DNA of 64,000 nucleotides from Tretioscincus oriximinensis (GCA_022410635.1 JAJVDF010000455.1:780738-844737); one strand, 5' to 3'; shown: positions 35,570 through 47,062, numbered from the stretch's first letter. Notes: generated by a model not told the origin, from the sequence alone. Program-made: numbers and translations.

Positions 35570-35758
35570 TAGAGGAGAGAGGAAAAGGAGAGAAAGGAGA
35601 AGATGGGGAGGATAAGAAGAAGGAGAGGAGTGGGAGAAAGAGAGGAGGGGAGGAGCAGGAGGGAGCAGGAGCAGATGGAAGAGAAGAGGAGGGGAAGGAC
35701 AAAGAGGAAGAGAAGAGGAGTAGAGAGGGTGAGGAGGAGGAAGACAGAAAAAAGAGAC
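35570..35758 (+). repeat. Purine-rich (GGA/GAA) tract
   Basis: The plus strand is almost all G and A for ~190 bp, giving Lys/Glu/Arg-rich frames on one strand and Ser/Pro/Leu-rich frames on the other. These are composition artefacts. Confidence 0.85.
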
Positions 35759-35774
35759 AATCATAGTACTGCTA

Positions 35775-35960
35775 TTGTGGACTTAGTGGTGTAATAGCAG
35801 TCTCTTCAGTGCCATGGTGAAAAACAGACTGTTGGCTTGTTCAGCTGCTGGCACTCTGCTACAGTAGCTGCTCACCAATTTGAATGGTGGGTGCCACAAA
35901 AATAAGTCATGGCTGTATGGTAGTGGTAGTGGAAATGCTGGAACCACAACGGTGTTTTCT
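35775..35960 (-). repeat. Possible interspersed repeat next to purine tract
   Basis: On the minus strand, GTTCCAGCATTTCCACTACC resembles the sequence near 23930. The similarity is too short to name a family. Confidence 0.25.
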
Positions 35961-36034
35961 GCTTGCAGCAAAATAACAAAGTGACATCTGATTGCAGCTT
36001 CAGATAGAATAGAAAGAAATTTAACATATAGATG

Positions 36035-36340
36035 TTAAAGATAATGGGAAACCCACATCATAGTTCCCAGGATGCCAAGCATGAGTTTCCCATTAGAATA
36101 AGTGGATTCAGTTCCCAAACTCTGTAGCCTTTCCAGAAAGATGCAATTGTCAATGGTATCAAATGTCCGTGAGAGATCAAGGAGAAAAGGCAGGTTCATG
36201 GTCTTCCTATCTTTTTCTGTCAATGTCTTATGAAATGTTTCAATGTCATAGGCAGGGCAGATGCCAGACTGAAATGATTCTAGATACTTAGCTTCCTGTA
36301 AGCATGTCTGCAATTGAATGGCCACAACCTTCCCCTATAC
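36035..36340 (-). pseudogene. L2-type LINE reverse transcriptase fragment
   Basis: The minus-strand frame of 96 codons contains SFQSGICPAYDIETF, matching the 'QSGFRPGHSTETA' segment before RT motif A in L2-like elements. It is followed by LPFLLDLSRTFDTIDN, which matches motif A (LLDLSAAFDTVDH) with the first catalytic aspartate, and then by FLERLQSLG. The rest of the RT is absent. It belongs to a different LINE group from the CR1 copies in this window. Confidence 0.75.
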
Positions 36341-36396
36341 CTTTCCCCCAAAAGAAAGTGTTCTTGTTTAATTTTTCTAGATCCAAGATGAAATTT

Positions 36397-36515
36397 TCTC
36401 AAGTTGTTGGCTGAACACTATCCACATCCTCGTCTACGAAAGCTCATGCTGCCTACTTTCCTCATGTTAGTTGTCAATGCTTCAAGTCCCCCTTTGCTGG
36501 ACTTTCTATCAATAG
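36397..36515 (-). repeat. AAGCTTTCG-family copy
   Basis: The plus strand shows TCGTCTACGAAAGCTCATGC, then CTACTTTCCTCATGTTAG and CCCCTTTGCTGGACTTTCT, the reverse complement of the family core and start. Confidence 0.65.
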
Positions 36516-36640
36516 ATTCTTATGAATTCACTCCATGGTACATATTAAACCATGTCCATTTACGTATGACTTCAATGATATTCCAAGTATGTCGTGAAAA
36601 TGGTGAGTAAATTTAAGGAATCAGAACACCTGTCTATAGG

Positions 36641-36870
36641 AACATAAGAAGAGCCATAACTGGATAAGGCCACAGCCCATCAAGTCCAGCATTCTGTCTC
36701 ACACAGAGGCCCACCAGAAGCACCTGGGCAGTCCGAACAGAGGAAAGCAAAATATGCACCTGTTCATGACTCCCTGCAAATGATATTTCATGAATCCTGC
36801 CTGTTGCTCCATCCCGGAAGCAAGATCTAGACATCCATCCTAGTATCCATTTATACCCTTTGTGTCCGTA
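36641..36870 (-). mobile_element. CR1 3' UTR, reverse orientation
   Basis: GAACATAAGAAGAGCCATAA, then CATCAAGTCCAGCATTCTGT and GGCCCACCAGAAGCACCTGG form the reverse complement of the terminus at 48553-48757. Homology extends to ~36865 (ATCCTAGTATCCATTTATAC). Confidence 0.85.
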
Positions 36871-36924
36871 AACCAAACTATGGACAGAGAGCTATGACCT
36901 TGTACAGAAGGCTGAACAAGAACA

Positions 36925-37035
36925 ACATGAAGACTTATCTAGGAAAGTTCATATTGCCTACCTTTTTCTTGTTACTCTCTAAAGTGCTACAAGACCCCCT
37001 TGCTAGAAATTCTGTATCCAGACCAACGTGACAAC
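36925..37035 (-). repeat. Degenerate AAGCTTTCG-family copy
   Basis: TATCTAGGAAAGTTCATATTGCC-like sequence, then TTCTTGTTACTCTCTAAAGT and a CCTTGCTAGAAATTCTG end keep the family order. Confidence 0.5.
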
Positions 37036-37223
37036 ATTTCTGCATTCTTAAAGACATAGATGACTTGAAATAAGCCCCACCAGTATACAGTATTTTCAAC
37101 CAAAGACCATGTTCAAAGGTCTCTGTTTGAATTGAACTGATCAATAGCAATATTCATTTTTATACACTGATCTAATTTATGCTATTCTACTGCTTTGGGT
37201 TCAACCACATTTGGCCCTTTAAA

Positions 37224-37300
37224 AATGTCAGGGTCAGGTATTTATAGGAAATTGTGTACAGTCCATACACAATTTCCTATAAATACCTGACCCTGACATT
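37224..37300. repeat. Perfect 35-bp inverted repeat (hairpin)
   Basis: Arms 37224-37258 and 37266-37300 are exact reverse complements around the 7-nt loop CAGTCCA. The arm starts AATGTCAGGGTCAGGTATTT. The hairpin directly abuts the AAGCTTTCG-family copy on its right. Confidence 0.95.
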
Positions 37301-37400
37301 AGTCCCTCAGCATCTGAAGAAGTAGACGTGTCTACGAAAGCTTATTCCACCCACTTTTCTCAAGTTAGTCTCAAAGTGCTGCTAGCTCCTTTGCTAGATT
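37301..37400 (-). repeat. AAGCTTTCG-family copy beside the hairpin
   Basis: GCATCTGAAGAAGTAGACGT, GTCTACGAAAGCTTATTCCA, TTCTCAAGTTAGTCTCAAAG and CTAGCTCCTTTGCT are the reverse complement of one module of 15231-15521. Confidence 0.75.
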
Positions 37401-38368
37401 TATTTGCAGTTGTTTTGTTCTATTCAAACTGAAATCAAACACTTCATAGAATAACACTATTCTGATGCCAGAAGTGAAGGGGAACAAATAGTTTATTGAG
37501 AAAGGAATCTCAATATTAAAAAAAAATTAAAATCATGCCATCACTCCTTGGCAAACAGAGGGAGCAGAAAAAGTAACAGATATTATTTTTATAAGCCTGA
37601 ACATCAATGCAAACTAGATGGTAATTATGAAAATAAAAGACTCCTTATAGGAAAGCTATAGCAAACCTGGACAGTGTATTAAAAACAGAGTCTTTACTTT
37701 GTTTATTGAGGCTTTGTAATTTTGTACTGCAAAAAAAATCTGAGAGTTGCTTGGATTGCAAGAAAATCAGATCCATATTAAGAGAAATCAACTCTGACTT
37801 GCACTTGAAGTTTAATACTGAAAGAGAAACATAAATACTCTACTACATGAAGAGAAGACAGGATTCACTAGAAGTACCCTGATGCTGTGACAGAGTGAAG
37901 GCAAAAGGAGAAGGGATAGCAGAGATTGAAATGATTAGTATCCTGAAAAAAAGAGCTAAGGCAGTCTCTGGGAGATGGTGGAAGATAAATGGGAAGGATG
38001 TACTGGGATCCACTGAGTCTTGGAGAATTGGATACTAATAAGAATCAATATAAAGAATATCCTGCCTTTCTTCTAAACAGCTCAGTATGGAAACGCTTGA
38101 TATTCTAAAGTGGCTTTCCATGAATTCTGAGTCTTGTCAATTGGTGTCTAAATCCAGGGACCAGAAATGTGGTTTGAGCTTTAGTTTTATAGTGCATATA
38201 TGGGCAGGAATATTGTCTGTTGAGCTGACATCAGGCAACACACATTGTCAGAATGCTTGGAAAGTAGTAGACTCACAGTAATTATTCCTGTTTTATTCTG
38301 GAAAGCTGTCCTTTTCAGTGTTAGAGCTTCCATAACTGGTTTAAACCATGGTCTCCCAGATCCACAGA
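37401..38368. other. Unique AT-rich sequence, no gene seen
   Basis: I see no supportable gene or repeat. Confidence 0.4.
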
Positions 38369-39810
38369 ACAGAATAGAATCATAGAGTTGGGTCATTGGG
38401 TCCAACCTCCTGCTCAATGAAAGATTCATTAAATCATCCCAGACAGATGACTGTTCAGCCTCTGTTTGAAGACTTCCAGCAAAAGCAAACTCACCACCTC
38501 CTGTGGCAACCAGTTCCAAAGTTCCAAAGTTTTTTTCTGATATCTAATCTAAATCTACTCCCTTGCAGTTTCATCCCATTGTTTCTAGTCCTTCCATGTG
38601 TCAATGAAAACAATGCTGATCTCTCTGGTCTGTGACAGCCCTTCAGATATTTGTAGACAGCTGTCAGCTATCATTCTTCTCTTTTGTAGACAAAACATCC
38701 CTAGATCCTTCAACCGTTCCTCAAAGAACATGGTTTCCAGACCATTCATCATCCTTGTAACTCGCTTTTGAACTTGCTCTAGTTTATCAATGTTCTTTTT
38801 AATTTGCCCCCACCCCCACCCCAGAACTGAACACAGTATTCCAAGTGTGGTTGTAGCAAAGTACTGTAGAGAGGAATACAGTAATTATTTTACATGATCA
38901 AGATTCTGTGCTCCTCTTAATATACACCAAGACTGCATTTGCCATTTTTGCTGCTGCTTCACACTGTTGATTCATGTTTAGTTTGTGATCTACCAATCCA
39001 CCCAGGTCCTTTTCATCTGTGCTGCTGCTCAGACATAAATAAATAAATAATACTGCATTTCCCTGATCAACACATTTGGTGATTCTATCATAGAAAGAAA
39101 TTAGATTAATCTGGCATGACTTGTTTGTTACAAATCCATGTTGCCTCTTGTTAATTACTGCATTCCTATCCAAGTGCTGGCATACATGCTGCTTTATAAC
39201 TTGTTCAAGGAGCTTTCCTGGTATTGAAGTCAGTCTCAGAGGCCTGTAGTTTCCTGGTTCCACCTTTCCCCCCTTTTTGAAGATAGGGACAACATTTGCC
39301 CTTCTCCATTCTACTGGGACTTCTCCTGTTGTCCATGAATTTTCAAAAATCACTGTAAGTGGTTCTGTTATTACTTCTGCTAGTGCCTTCAGTACCCTGG
39401 GGTGTAGTTCATCTGGGTCTGAAGACTTGAATTCATTTAAAATAGCTAAGATTTCCCTTACCTTTTCTCTGTTTATTAAGTGCTTTGATTCTTTTGTTCC
39501 TTCAATAGCATAATGAAGGCCAATTGTTGTATTTCCTTTCTCAAAACAAAAAAGATGCAAAATAAGAGTTCAGAACTTCTCAATATTGTTTTGATCAATT
39601 CACCATTTTCCCTCTGTAGAACTCTTATAGCATCTTTAGCTTTTCTTTTTCTTTTGACATACCCCCCTAACCCTATATTATCGCTTTTTACATTGCTCAC
39701 GAGACTCAGTTCATATTTAGCTTTAATTCATATTTTTCTTACACTTGCCCTATAGTTGCTGCAGACTGCCTTATATTCTCCTTTACTCCTCACTCTAGTC
39801 AGGATGACCA
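38369..39810 (-). mobile_element. CR1 LINE, second subfamily, internally deleted
   Basis: The 3' end is at 38369-38400 (plus strand: TAGAATCATAGAGTTGGGTC). C-terminal coding runs to ~38960, RT finger coding lies at ~39060-39560, and the basic linker with 'KAKDAIRVLQRENGELI' lies at ~39560-39700. The TAGAATCATAGAG terminus distinguishes it from the CTTATGTTCTTA copies. The palm portion of RT is deleted. Confidence 0.85.
38898..39560 (-). pseudogene. CR1 ORF2 fragment: RT fingers fused to C-terminal domain
   Basis: This 220-codon minus-strand frame starts in the linker and covers RT motifs 0-2: ILNEFKSSDPDELHPRVLKA, EVPVEWRRANVVPIFKKGGK and PGNYRPLRLTSIPGKLLEQV. It then has RQHGFVTNKSCQINLISFYD before motif A. 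After KCVDQGNAV it jumps to DEKDLGGLVDHKLN, which belongs to the post-RT domain. Motifs A, B and C, including the catalytic FADD, are therefore missing. It is open by chance of an in-frame deletion and is not functional. Confidence 0.85.
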
Positions 39811-41075
39811 CATGCTGAATCCTCTCAGAAAATGGAGGCCACAATAGATGCCCTATAATTGCAACTGAACTGTGAGAAGACTTTTAAAAAGAAAAGCAAA
39901 AAGAATTAGAATCTTCAACTAACTTTATACAGGTAATCTCTATGGAGTCTTCCTAAGGCCTGGATTGAAATACCTCCTTAATATGCTGAAAAATCATTTT
40001 AGTTGGACCTGTACTTGGGGACTAAGCATGAAGCTGATGAAAGCTTGGTTTTAGCAATATTTTTATCATTTGATCTCTTCCTTAAATTCTCACTGGAATG
40101 ATATGTGATATTTAATTTAATGCTATGTGACCCTAAACACCCGGGAATTTCCTATTTATGAAAATATATGAATACCTAACTAAATAAAGTAGATCTATAG
40201 TCCAAAATAAATATAAAAAGAATTTAATATAAAGCAAAGAGAAAAATAATGCACAGCTAATGGACAAAGCATAACAATATTTATTGCTATATATGCTCTT
40301 TCAAATTTTCTTGTAGAAGCAATTAAAGTACTTATGGTTGTTTTCTGGGACAGCTGATCAACAATTCTATTGGTTCTCCCCAAAGACACTGGGCAGTAAC
40401 TCATTCAATCACCTCCAGTCTTTACAGTCCCAAACCAATCAGCTAGCTTACTGCATTTCTTTAAAAAAGAGTTATTTTGATAGAACCAGCCCTTCTAAAT
40501 TCACAATATTTGACTCCCTAATTTATATTCCTTCTTAGTTGTTTATAATTATTAAATTCTTCTGTGATCATATACTCCCTAAGCTTTTTGAGAATTGAGA
40601 AGAACTTAATAGTTCAAGTCCTTTTATGCCTTGAAATGATATGTCTGTGGAATTCTGAAAGATGAATCACTCAAACACTCTTTGTTGCCAATTAATTAGA
40701 AGTGGGAGGATTCTAACTACTTTTCAAGTCCTCACGATTGACCCATTTCAGTCCTAAGAATTCATTATATTTGACTTCTATACGTACATAGTCTAGCACA
40801 AGGGAAAATCTTATATAATAAAATGGCTTACTGGTATTTAATTTCATCACCCTGTTGAAGTTATTCTATAGACTTTGTGAAAATATGGAAACATCAAATT
40901 GCAGTGCCACAGCAAAAATCTTATCCTGATAAGCAGATCAAGTGAATCCTATTCCAGGTGAGTTAGCCCATGGTATAGCTAGTATGCTACAAAGTAGCTA
41001 AAACCTAACCATGATTATTTGACTAGTTGTGGCTGTTGTCCTTAAGTACCATGACCTATGACCAAGACAAATGCC
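39811..41075. other. Unique AT-rich sequence, no gene seen
   Basis: I see no coding frame or repeat that I can support. Confidence 0.4.
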
Positions 41076-41078
41076 TAG

Positions 41079-41400
41079 TGTAAAGGAAATATCCCTGCCA
41101 TGGAATAATGAAGGTTCCACTCAAGTTTAGCAAATAATTGTTTTATACGTTTAGAGGATGTAAGTTTAAACATCTAGAATGTTGAGGATCCAGGATGAAT
41201 TTCGGGGGACATTCCAGAAGGAGTCAGGGCTGGCTGCTGATTCATCAGAAGTCCCAGGGGATTTGCTATAAAAGAGCAGCATTTTGGCTAGCTAGCTGCT
41301 CTGGATCTGATTGAGCTGGCAGTTGCAGAACTATTCAATAAATCACTTTCTTAATACATTGGTGAAGGCTTGATTATTTGAGAGTTTCCAGAGACATCAC
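41079..41400 (+). mobile_element. Probable solo LTR
   Basis: A TATA box, TATAAAAG, at 41267-41274 is followed 70 bp later by AATAAA at 41337-41342 and a T/G-containing stretch (ATTGGTGAAGGCTTGATTAT). This spacing is typical of the U3-R-U5 order of a retroviral or Ty3-like LTR. A TGTAAAGG start at ~41079 is plausible, but I could not fix the ends or a target duplication. No internal coding region flanks it. Confidence 0.5.
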
Positions 41401-43455
41401 AGCTGGCATCTCTAAGCAGCTGTTGTGGGTTGGGTTTTTTGCAGAAACAGAAGTGGTTTTGCCATTACAACTCTGTTGTTTAGGAACTTGCAGTATGGTA
41501 ATGTATTACTGCATAATATCTATGTTTAGAGAGACACATGCACCCTTGGGTTTGACCCCTCACACAACTATGAAACTATGAAGCATGACTGGGTAGCCTA
41601 AAGCCAATCACATTGGGTAACCATAGTTCAAGCACACTGAGTGACCTTTGGTCAATCNCACTAGGTGACCTTAGGCCAGTCATTGCTGCTTAGCTTGCTC
41701 TACTTCTTAGGTTGTTCTGAGGGTTAACCTATGCTCTAATTGGGAGTGGCACTTCGTTTCTTATATATACTTGCAAATGGGGATCTCACGAACTGAACAC
41801 AATTCAGCCTTGTTTTCAAAAAATTGAACAGTGGGTGATTTGCACTTATTCCCACTTGTATGCTGTGCCAGGGGCATAAAAGAAAATCTAATTTACCAAT
41901 TCTTTTTGGCAAATACTGGGAAATTTTATGCAAGAGCAAATTAAGACTTCAGTGTCACAGTTAAGATGACTTCAGTGCAAAATAATTTAACATAATTATA
42001 ATATTATAAATAAATACATCTTGTATTTTCTGATAATAATATTGTTGTGTTAATTTATGAGAAAAAACCTTCATGTTTCATGTATTTGTAAGAGATTCTT
42101 TTGCTATTATGAGGTAGAGATTCAAGAGTGAACTCATACATTTCAGCAGAATATGCTATGTATTATTTATGTTGGGAGAATTCACGCTTATGAATGAGTC
42201 TGAGCTTTAAGGATTTTTTTCCTAGATCTGCTTCTGCAACTGGCAAGAAAAATCTAGCACAACTGTAGAATTCCTTCCCTGGGGAAATCTGTCTCTCTCT
42301 AACTCTTTATTTATCAGAGTTAAAATATTTTATAAGAACTAATATTAAGATTGTTCTTTTCTGGCATAATAGTTCTATGTTAACATTAACATCTTCACTG
42401 CTAACAAACTGCTTTTGTTTTACTGCTTTTTGTTGTATTTATTTTTATGCTCCTCTAATATTCTTTTGAAATACATTTTTTACCTTGAAAAGCAACAATC
42501 TCAGATAATCTCACAACTTGGGAAATGGTGATATAAGAAATTATGAAGTGACACCCTGCTGTCATAAAATTAAAACAACACACAGTATTTTTTAGCATAG
42601 GGAAAAAACTTTCCTTCCTAGAATGCTGGAAAGCACCACGAAACACGCTCAGAATGAAGTCCTGTATTTGGCATACAGTAATTCCCCAAAATTTTCATTG
42701 TCCCCAAACAGGGTGTTCTGTTTTTGTTTTCCCCTTGATCCTTTTGAAAATGATATAGCTGTAGATTTAAATAATTTGCTTCGTGTCATGAGGTTAAGTG
42801 CATAAACAAAATAGATCTTCTACTCCATCTGGAAATAAGAACCCAGCTACTGGCTGGCATAATTAACTGCTTATGATTGATTGCAAGGGAAGGTAATAGG
42901 ACTTGCATCTGAAAACATGAGCAACTTTTAAAGATAGAGAAGTGAAACCAAGATCTAATAGTTCCTGAATCAATGGACAATGGGAAAACATTCTGCCAGT
43001 TTGCTTCCTAATTGAAAAAAAATAGTAGCCAACACAGGATATAAAAGTTAAAACACTTTTAAAAATATATTTTATGTTTAGCGGAAGATCCATTCTAGTA
43101 GCACATCAAATTATGCTACTGAAATGGGCCTTCCCAATCTCCATAGGTCAAAATATACACTTTTTGGTTGGTTAGGGACTTGAAATCATGTGACCATTGG
43201 TGTGGCATGATAATTGTTTTAGAACAGCCATCAAGTGCATTCAAGTCCATTCTGCACTGAGATTTATTCTGGGCTGCATCTCAGAATAGGGCTCTGCCAT
43301 CCACGTGGTTGGTAGACAATGGCAGGTACAAATAATTTATGAGATATACACTGAAATAAGGTTCTGTGTGGAAAAGCCCTAATCTCTTTCACCGGCTGGA
43401 TTGTTCCACTTTGATCCAATCAGGCTGGAGCAATGCAGATAAGGTATGGAAATGT
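41401..43455. other. Unique sequence, no gene seen; repeat-like piece at 43258-43340
   Basis: The piece near 43270, CATCTCAGAATAGGGCTCTG, is shared with the fold-back at 53754-53885 and with ~21712. Otherwise I see nothing. Confidence 0.4.
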
Positions 43456-43540
43456 CATAGAATCATAGAGTTGGAAGAGACCTCTGGGTCATCGGGTCCA
43501 ACCCCCTGCTCACTGCAGGATTCATTAAATCATCCCTTTA
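43456..43540 (-). mobile_element. CR1 3' terminus (TAGAATCATAGAG type)
   Basis: TAGAATCATAGAGTTGGAAG, then CCTCTGGGTCATCGGGTCCA and CCCCCTGCTCACTGCAGGAT form the reverse complement of the CR1 end also seen at 38369 and 55551. Confidence 0.85.
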
Positions 43541-45730
43541 GTTCATCTTCTACTTTTAGTTTGGGAAGATTCTTATTTTTCCATTTTCTTTTTTTCATTA
43601 ACCTTATAATAAAATGGTAGGGATATTGGGAAAAGTGTAGTTATAAGAACTTGTTTTTAATATGAATGAATGCTCACAAATTTTAATACCATATCGAAAA
43701 CCTTATTTAGTTTTCCATTACAAGTGGATTCCAAAAGCAATTTTATTTCTCAGCAACAAATTCAGCAAGAATTGGTCCAATCAAGCACCAGGAAGGAGAC
43801 CAGTTTATTGGAGTTGGAGCATATCATCCAACTGCCCATAGCTGGATGTAAATTCTTGCCTAGACTGTATCTGAGGAGTTGATAAATCTCAGCCACTATT
43901 CTTGATCTAGACTGTGAGTAGAAGAATTGGTGGCAGTTATTAGGATAGAACTTGCAAAAGATCTCTGCAAGAGAAGGAGGCTTTCATCTGGAAAGTAGGC
44001 CCATATTCCAAGATAGGTCCCAGACTAAACTCAGTACAGAAAGGGCTTTAAAGCAGGAAATGGGGAAATTCTGCTTTTATTCCCCAGGGATATTTGTTGT
44101 AGTAAAACACTAAAACTCAATAAACTGGGATTACTCAATCCATGGATGTCTTGAAAACCTTATCTGTTGACACTGGGACTGTCTGGGCACTCAGCTTCCT
44201 TCACAATGGTTTAATCCCAAGTTTGCCTCCAGCTGAGTCTCTGAGCTCCTAACTGTTCAAACACGTTCCTCACAAGCCAAACTACAAGGCTTGGGCTGCC
44301 TGCTTCTCTTTGAGTCCAGCCTCCCTCTGTTCAAGCCTCCTGCAGAAGGATTATTCATCAAAGGCGCAGCATTGTCAGTTTCAGCGGTAGCTGCCTTGTC
44401 AATTAAAGCACTCTCTGAGAAACATACTCCTCCACACCGACTTCCTTCAGTTTTTAGGTTTCTCCCCTTTTTTTACTTTTGCCTATCTATATGTGGTTCT
44501 GCCTTTGCTGAAGAATAAGGGTCAACTGGAGCCAGGCAAATCAATTGGATGGGCATTTGATTTCCCATCCATCACTTCCCCAAGTCCTTTTGTGAAAGAA
44601 AGAAAGACAAGTAACTGTTACCTTTCTTAGAGACAATTTGTTCTTGGCTTTGTTTCTGTTTAAAGTTTCTGTGTTCACCTATCATTTTGTTTAAGTTGAG
44701 GAAAGCTGAAGATTTATTGCAGCTAAGATTTACTACAACTCAAAGAACCTTTTTATACCAACAAAATTCTACTCACAGAAGGACACTTGCCAGTCTCTGA
44801 ATAACACAGAATCCATTCCTACCACTAGTTTATTTATTGCTTCTTTCCTTCTGTTTCTTCTTAAGCATTGCACAGGGTACAGTGTAATCTCTCTCTGCCT
44901 CTTCCCCATGGACATTCCATATCACACAGTGATGCTGGATATAACATCAAGGATGCATCATGTAACTATGTACATGTCCCATTTCATCCCTTCATGACAC
45001 ACACTTTAAATAAGTTTCATTCAGCTAAAAGTACATTAGCAGCGATTGCACTTTTAAGCATTATTCTGTTAACCCCTTCCAATACATGTAGCCAATATCT
45101 ATAAGTCATTTTCCTAAATCTTCTACTATCTTTTGAACAAATCTATCATTTTAATGGCACCTCCCTGGTTTCCAAATGACACCATATTTCTCTACAGGAG
45201 ATTCCTTTTTTTTTCTGCAGACGTTTAGCTAGGGTTAGGGTATTATTAGAAATTAAGTTATAAAGTAATGAGATGTGTCAAGAAGGCTTAATACATGGAC
45301 TTCAAAACTAAGGGCTTTCTGCACTGCTTTCCCATGATATTAAGAACTGGGTCTTAATTAATAAGGCCTGCATGTAGCAAGGTTTGGTCTGGAGCAGTGT
45401 TATCTTCATCACAGCACTTGTCCCTGCACTGATCTTTAGGGCTCCAAAGGGCTTACAACGAACAAGTATGATGGTATATTTTGGTGCACTGCCAAAATGC
45501 ATTCTCTGATAGACTTGCTAAACGCCACTGTGTTTGAGACTTGGCTGAGCTGATCCATGATAGTCAGTGCTGAGGACTATTTGTACTCCAGTTCACTCCC
45601 CGCGCCCGCTTTGCTTTCTGCAAATGGAAAATGTGAGTCACCTTTATCCACATTAACGTGTGAGAGATACCCTTAATACAACTGCTGGTGTTAGTAATGA
45701 AAAGATCTGTCCTTCAGTCAGAGATCAGAG
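43541..45730. other. Mostly unique sequence, no gene seen
   Basis: The stretch 44100-44520 is richer in C and G and could be an unclassified repeat. I cannot support a gene. Confidence 0.35.
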
Positions 45731-45734
45731 AGTT

Positions 45735-45886
45735 GAATCCTGTGAAGTAGGGCTGAGAGAGTTCTAAAGAACTGACTGGTCCAAGGTCACCCAGCTGGCT
45801 TTCATGGAGGAGCGGGGAATCGAACTGGGAGACTACCAGATAAGAGTCCAACCCTCTAACCACTACATCAAACTGGCTTTCTATGT
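45735..45886 (-). mobile_element. tRNA-derived SINE, reverse orientation, 3'-truncated
   Basis: The minus strand shows an A-box-like TTTGATGTAGTGGTTAGAGG, then TCTTATCTGGTAGTCTCCC and a B-box-like CCCAGTTCGATTCCCCGCTC, followed by the SINE body. The L2-like tail is missing. Confidence 0.8.
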
Positions 45887-45938
45887 TGCTCTGCTTCTCT
45901 GGTAGCAGTGGTGACTCTTGCTGTCACTTCAACTGAGA

Positions 45939-46171
45939 GGCAGTTTGGTATAGCGGTTAGATTGTTGGACACTTATCTGGTAGTCTCCCACTCCTTTGGG
46001 AAGCCAGCTGGGTGACCCTGGGCTAGTCACAGTTCTTTAGAACTCTCTTGGCCCCACCTACTTCATAGGGTATCTGTTGTGGAGAAAGCAACAAAAGCTA
46101 TGTGCACCACCTTTGGTTGGCCGCCCTGAGACCTTTGGGTATAGGGTGGAATATAAGTATATATAAATAAA
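45939..46171 (+). mobile_element. tRNA-derived SINE with L2-like tail
   Basis: The order is GCAGTTTGGTATAGCGGTTA (A-box region), ACTTATCTGGTAGTCTCCCA, GTGACCCTGGGCTAGTCACA, GTATCTGTTGTGGAGAAAGC, then GAGACCTTTGGGTATAGGGT and ATATAAATAAA. This is the fullest copy in the window. It lies head to head with the reverse copy at 45735-45886. Confidence 0.85.
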
Positions 46172-46454
46172 CATGCTTAGCAGAGCAAAACTCCAGTGGA
46201 CCCTTGCCAATAACAGAAGCCTCAGTGTGATCAGGCATACATAGTATACCAAAGTCATTCCCATCTTCCTACTCACTCAGATTCTTCTCCCTAGATTAAA
46301 AATGGATATTCCAAAATGTTAACGTTTGATAAAAAAAAAAAAAAACATTTTGCCAACATATTTTCTAAATTGTTTTCTCTCAATTCTCCCTAAATGCAAA
46401 ATCTATTTATAACTGTTCATTCATCTGCTATCTTTTTAAAAAATGCTTTTACAG

Positions 46455-47062
46455 GACAGAAGAGAAAGAATATGTGCAACAAAAGACCTTTTACTGCCCC
46501 TATTTCATAACAGAATTGTTATTCTTGGTGATTTATTTTTTGGAGAACGTGGAACAAGCAAAGAACGTGGCGTATATACAACAGTACCTTCTCATCAAAG
46601 TTGTCTATTGTTTCATGAATCACATGTGATGGTTAAGATTTATGGATTAAGATCTATGTCAAAGATTTACAACAAACTCTATTAGTTATGACACCTTCTC
46701 GTCTACAAGCATAAACTTTCAACAAAATATCTATATCATCATCACAGGAGCATGGCAAACCCAGTTCTTTCATTTCACTGCTTCACACCCAACTGCTGTC
46801 ACAAGATTTGATGAATTTTTGAAGGAATGGTCTTCAGATCAATTAAAATAAACACCAGAAGCTGATTTATCAAATCTTTTCAGAATGCTTTCAGAAAAAT
46901 GTCAAAAATCTGATCCATTGATAGAGAAAAGTCAGAGAATTGTGGCAGCCTATGGGATCACAAGACCTTTTCAAAACTATCATAAATCACCACACAAAAC
47001 AAATGGGGCTCCACATGACAAGATTTCTTTTGACAGCTTTGCCTCAATGAGACATACATGAG
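46455..47062 (+). pseudogene. Unrecognised coding-like remnant
   Basis: One frame reads across ~200 codons with only a few stops, far fewer than expected for this AT-rich DNA. Segments include EYVQQKTFYCPYFITELLFL, a part around 46740 reading WQTQFFHFTASHPTAVTRFD then EFLKEWSSDQLK, and after a TAA, DLSNLFRMLSEKCQKSDPLI and SQRIVAAYGITRPFQNYH. It ends at a TGA at ~47060. A polypyrimidine-poor but plausible acceptor, TGCTTTTACAG, sits just before 46455. I cannot assign a family. A decayed processed pseudogene or old mobile-element gene would fit equally well. Confidence 0.35.

Noticed and set aside
35503..35794. Lys/Glu/Arg-rich and Ser/Pro/Leu-rich frames on opposite strands
   Set aside because: G/A-rich low-complexity DNA; frames are open on both strands at once.
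45735..46171. Possible tRNA genes
   Set aside because: A- and B-box-like motifs are present, but the sequence continues into a SINE body and an L2-like tail, and no cloverleaf can be completed.
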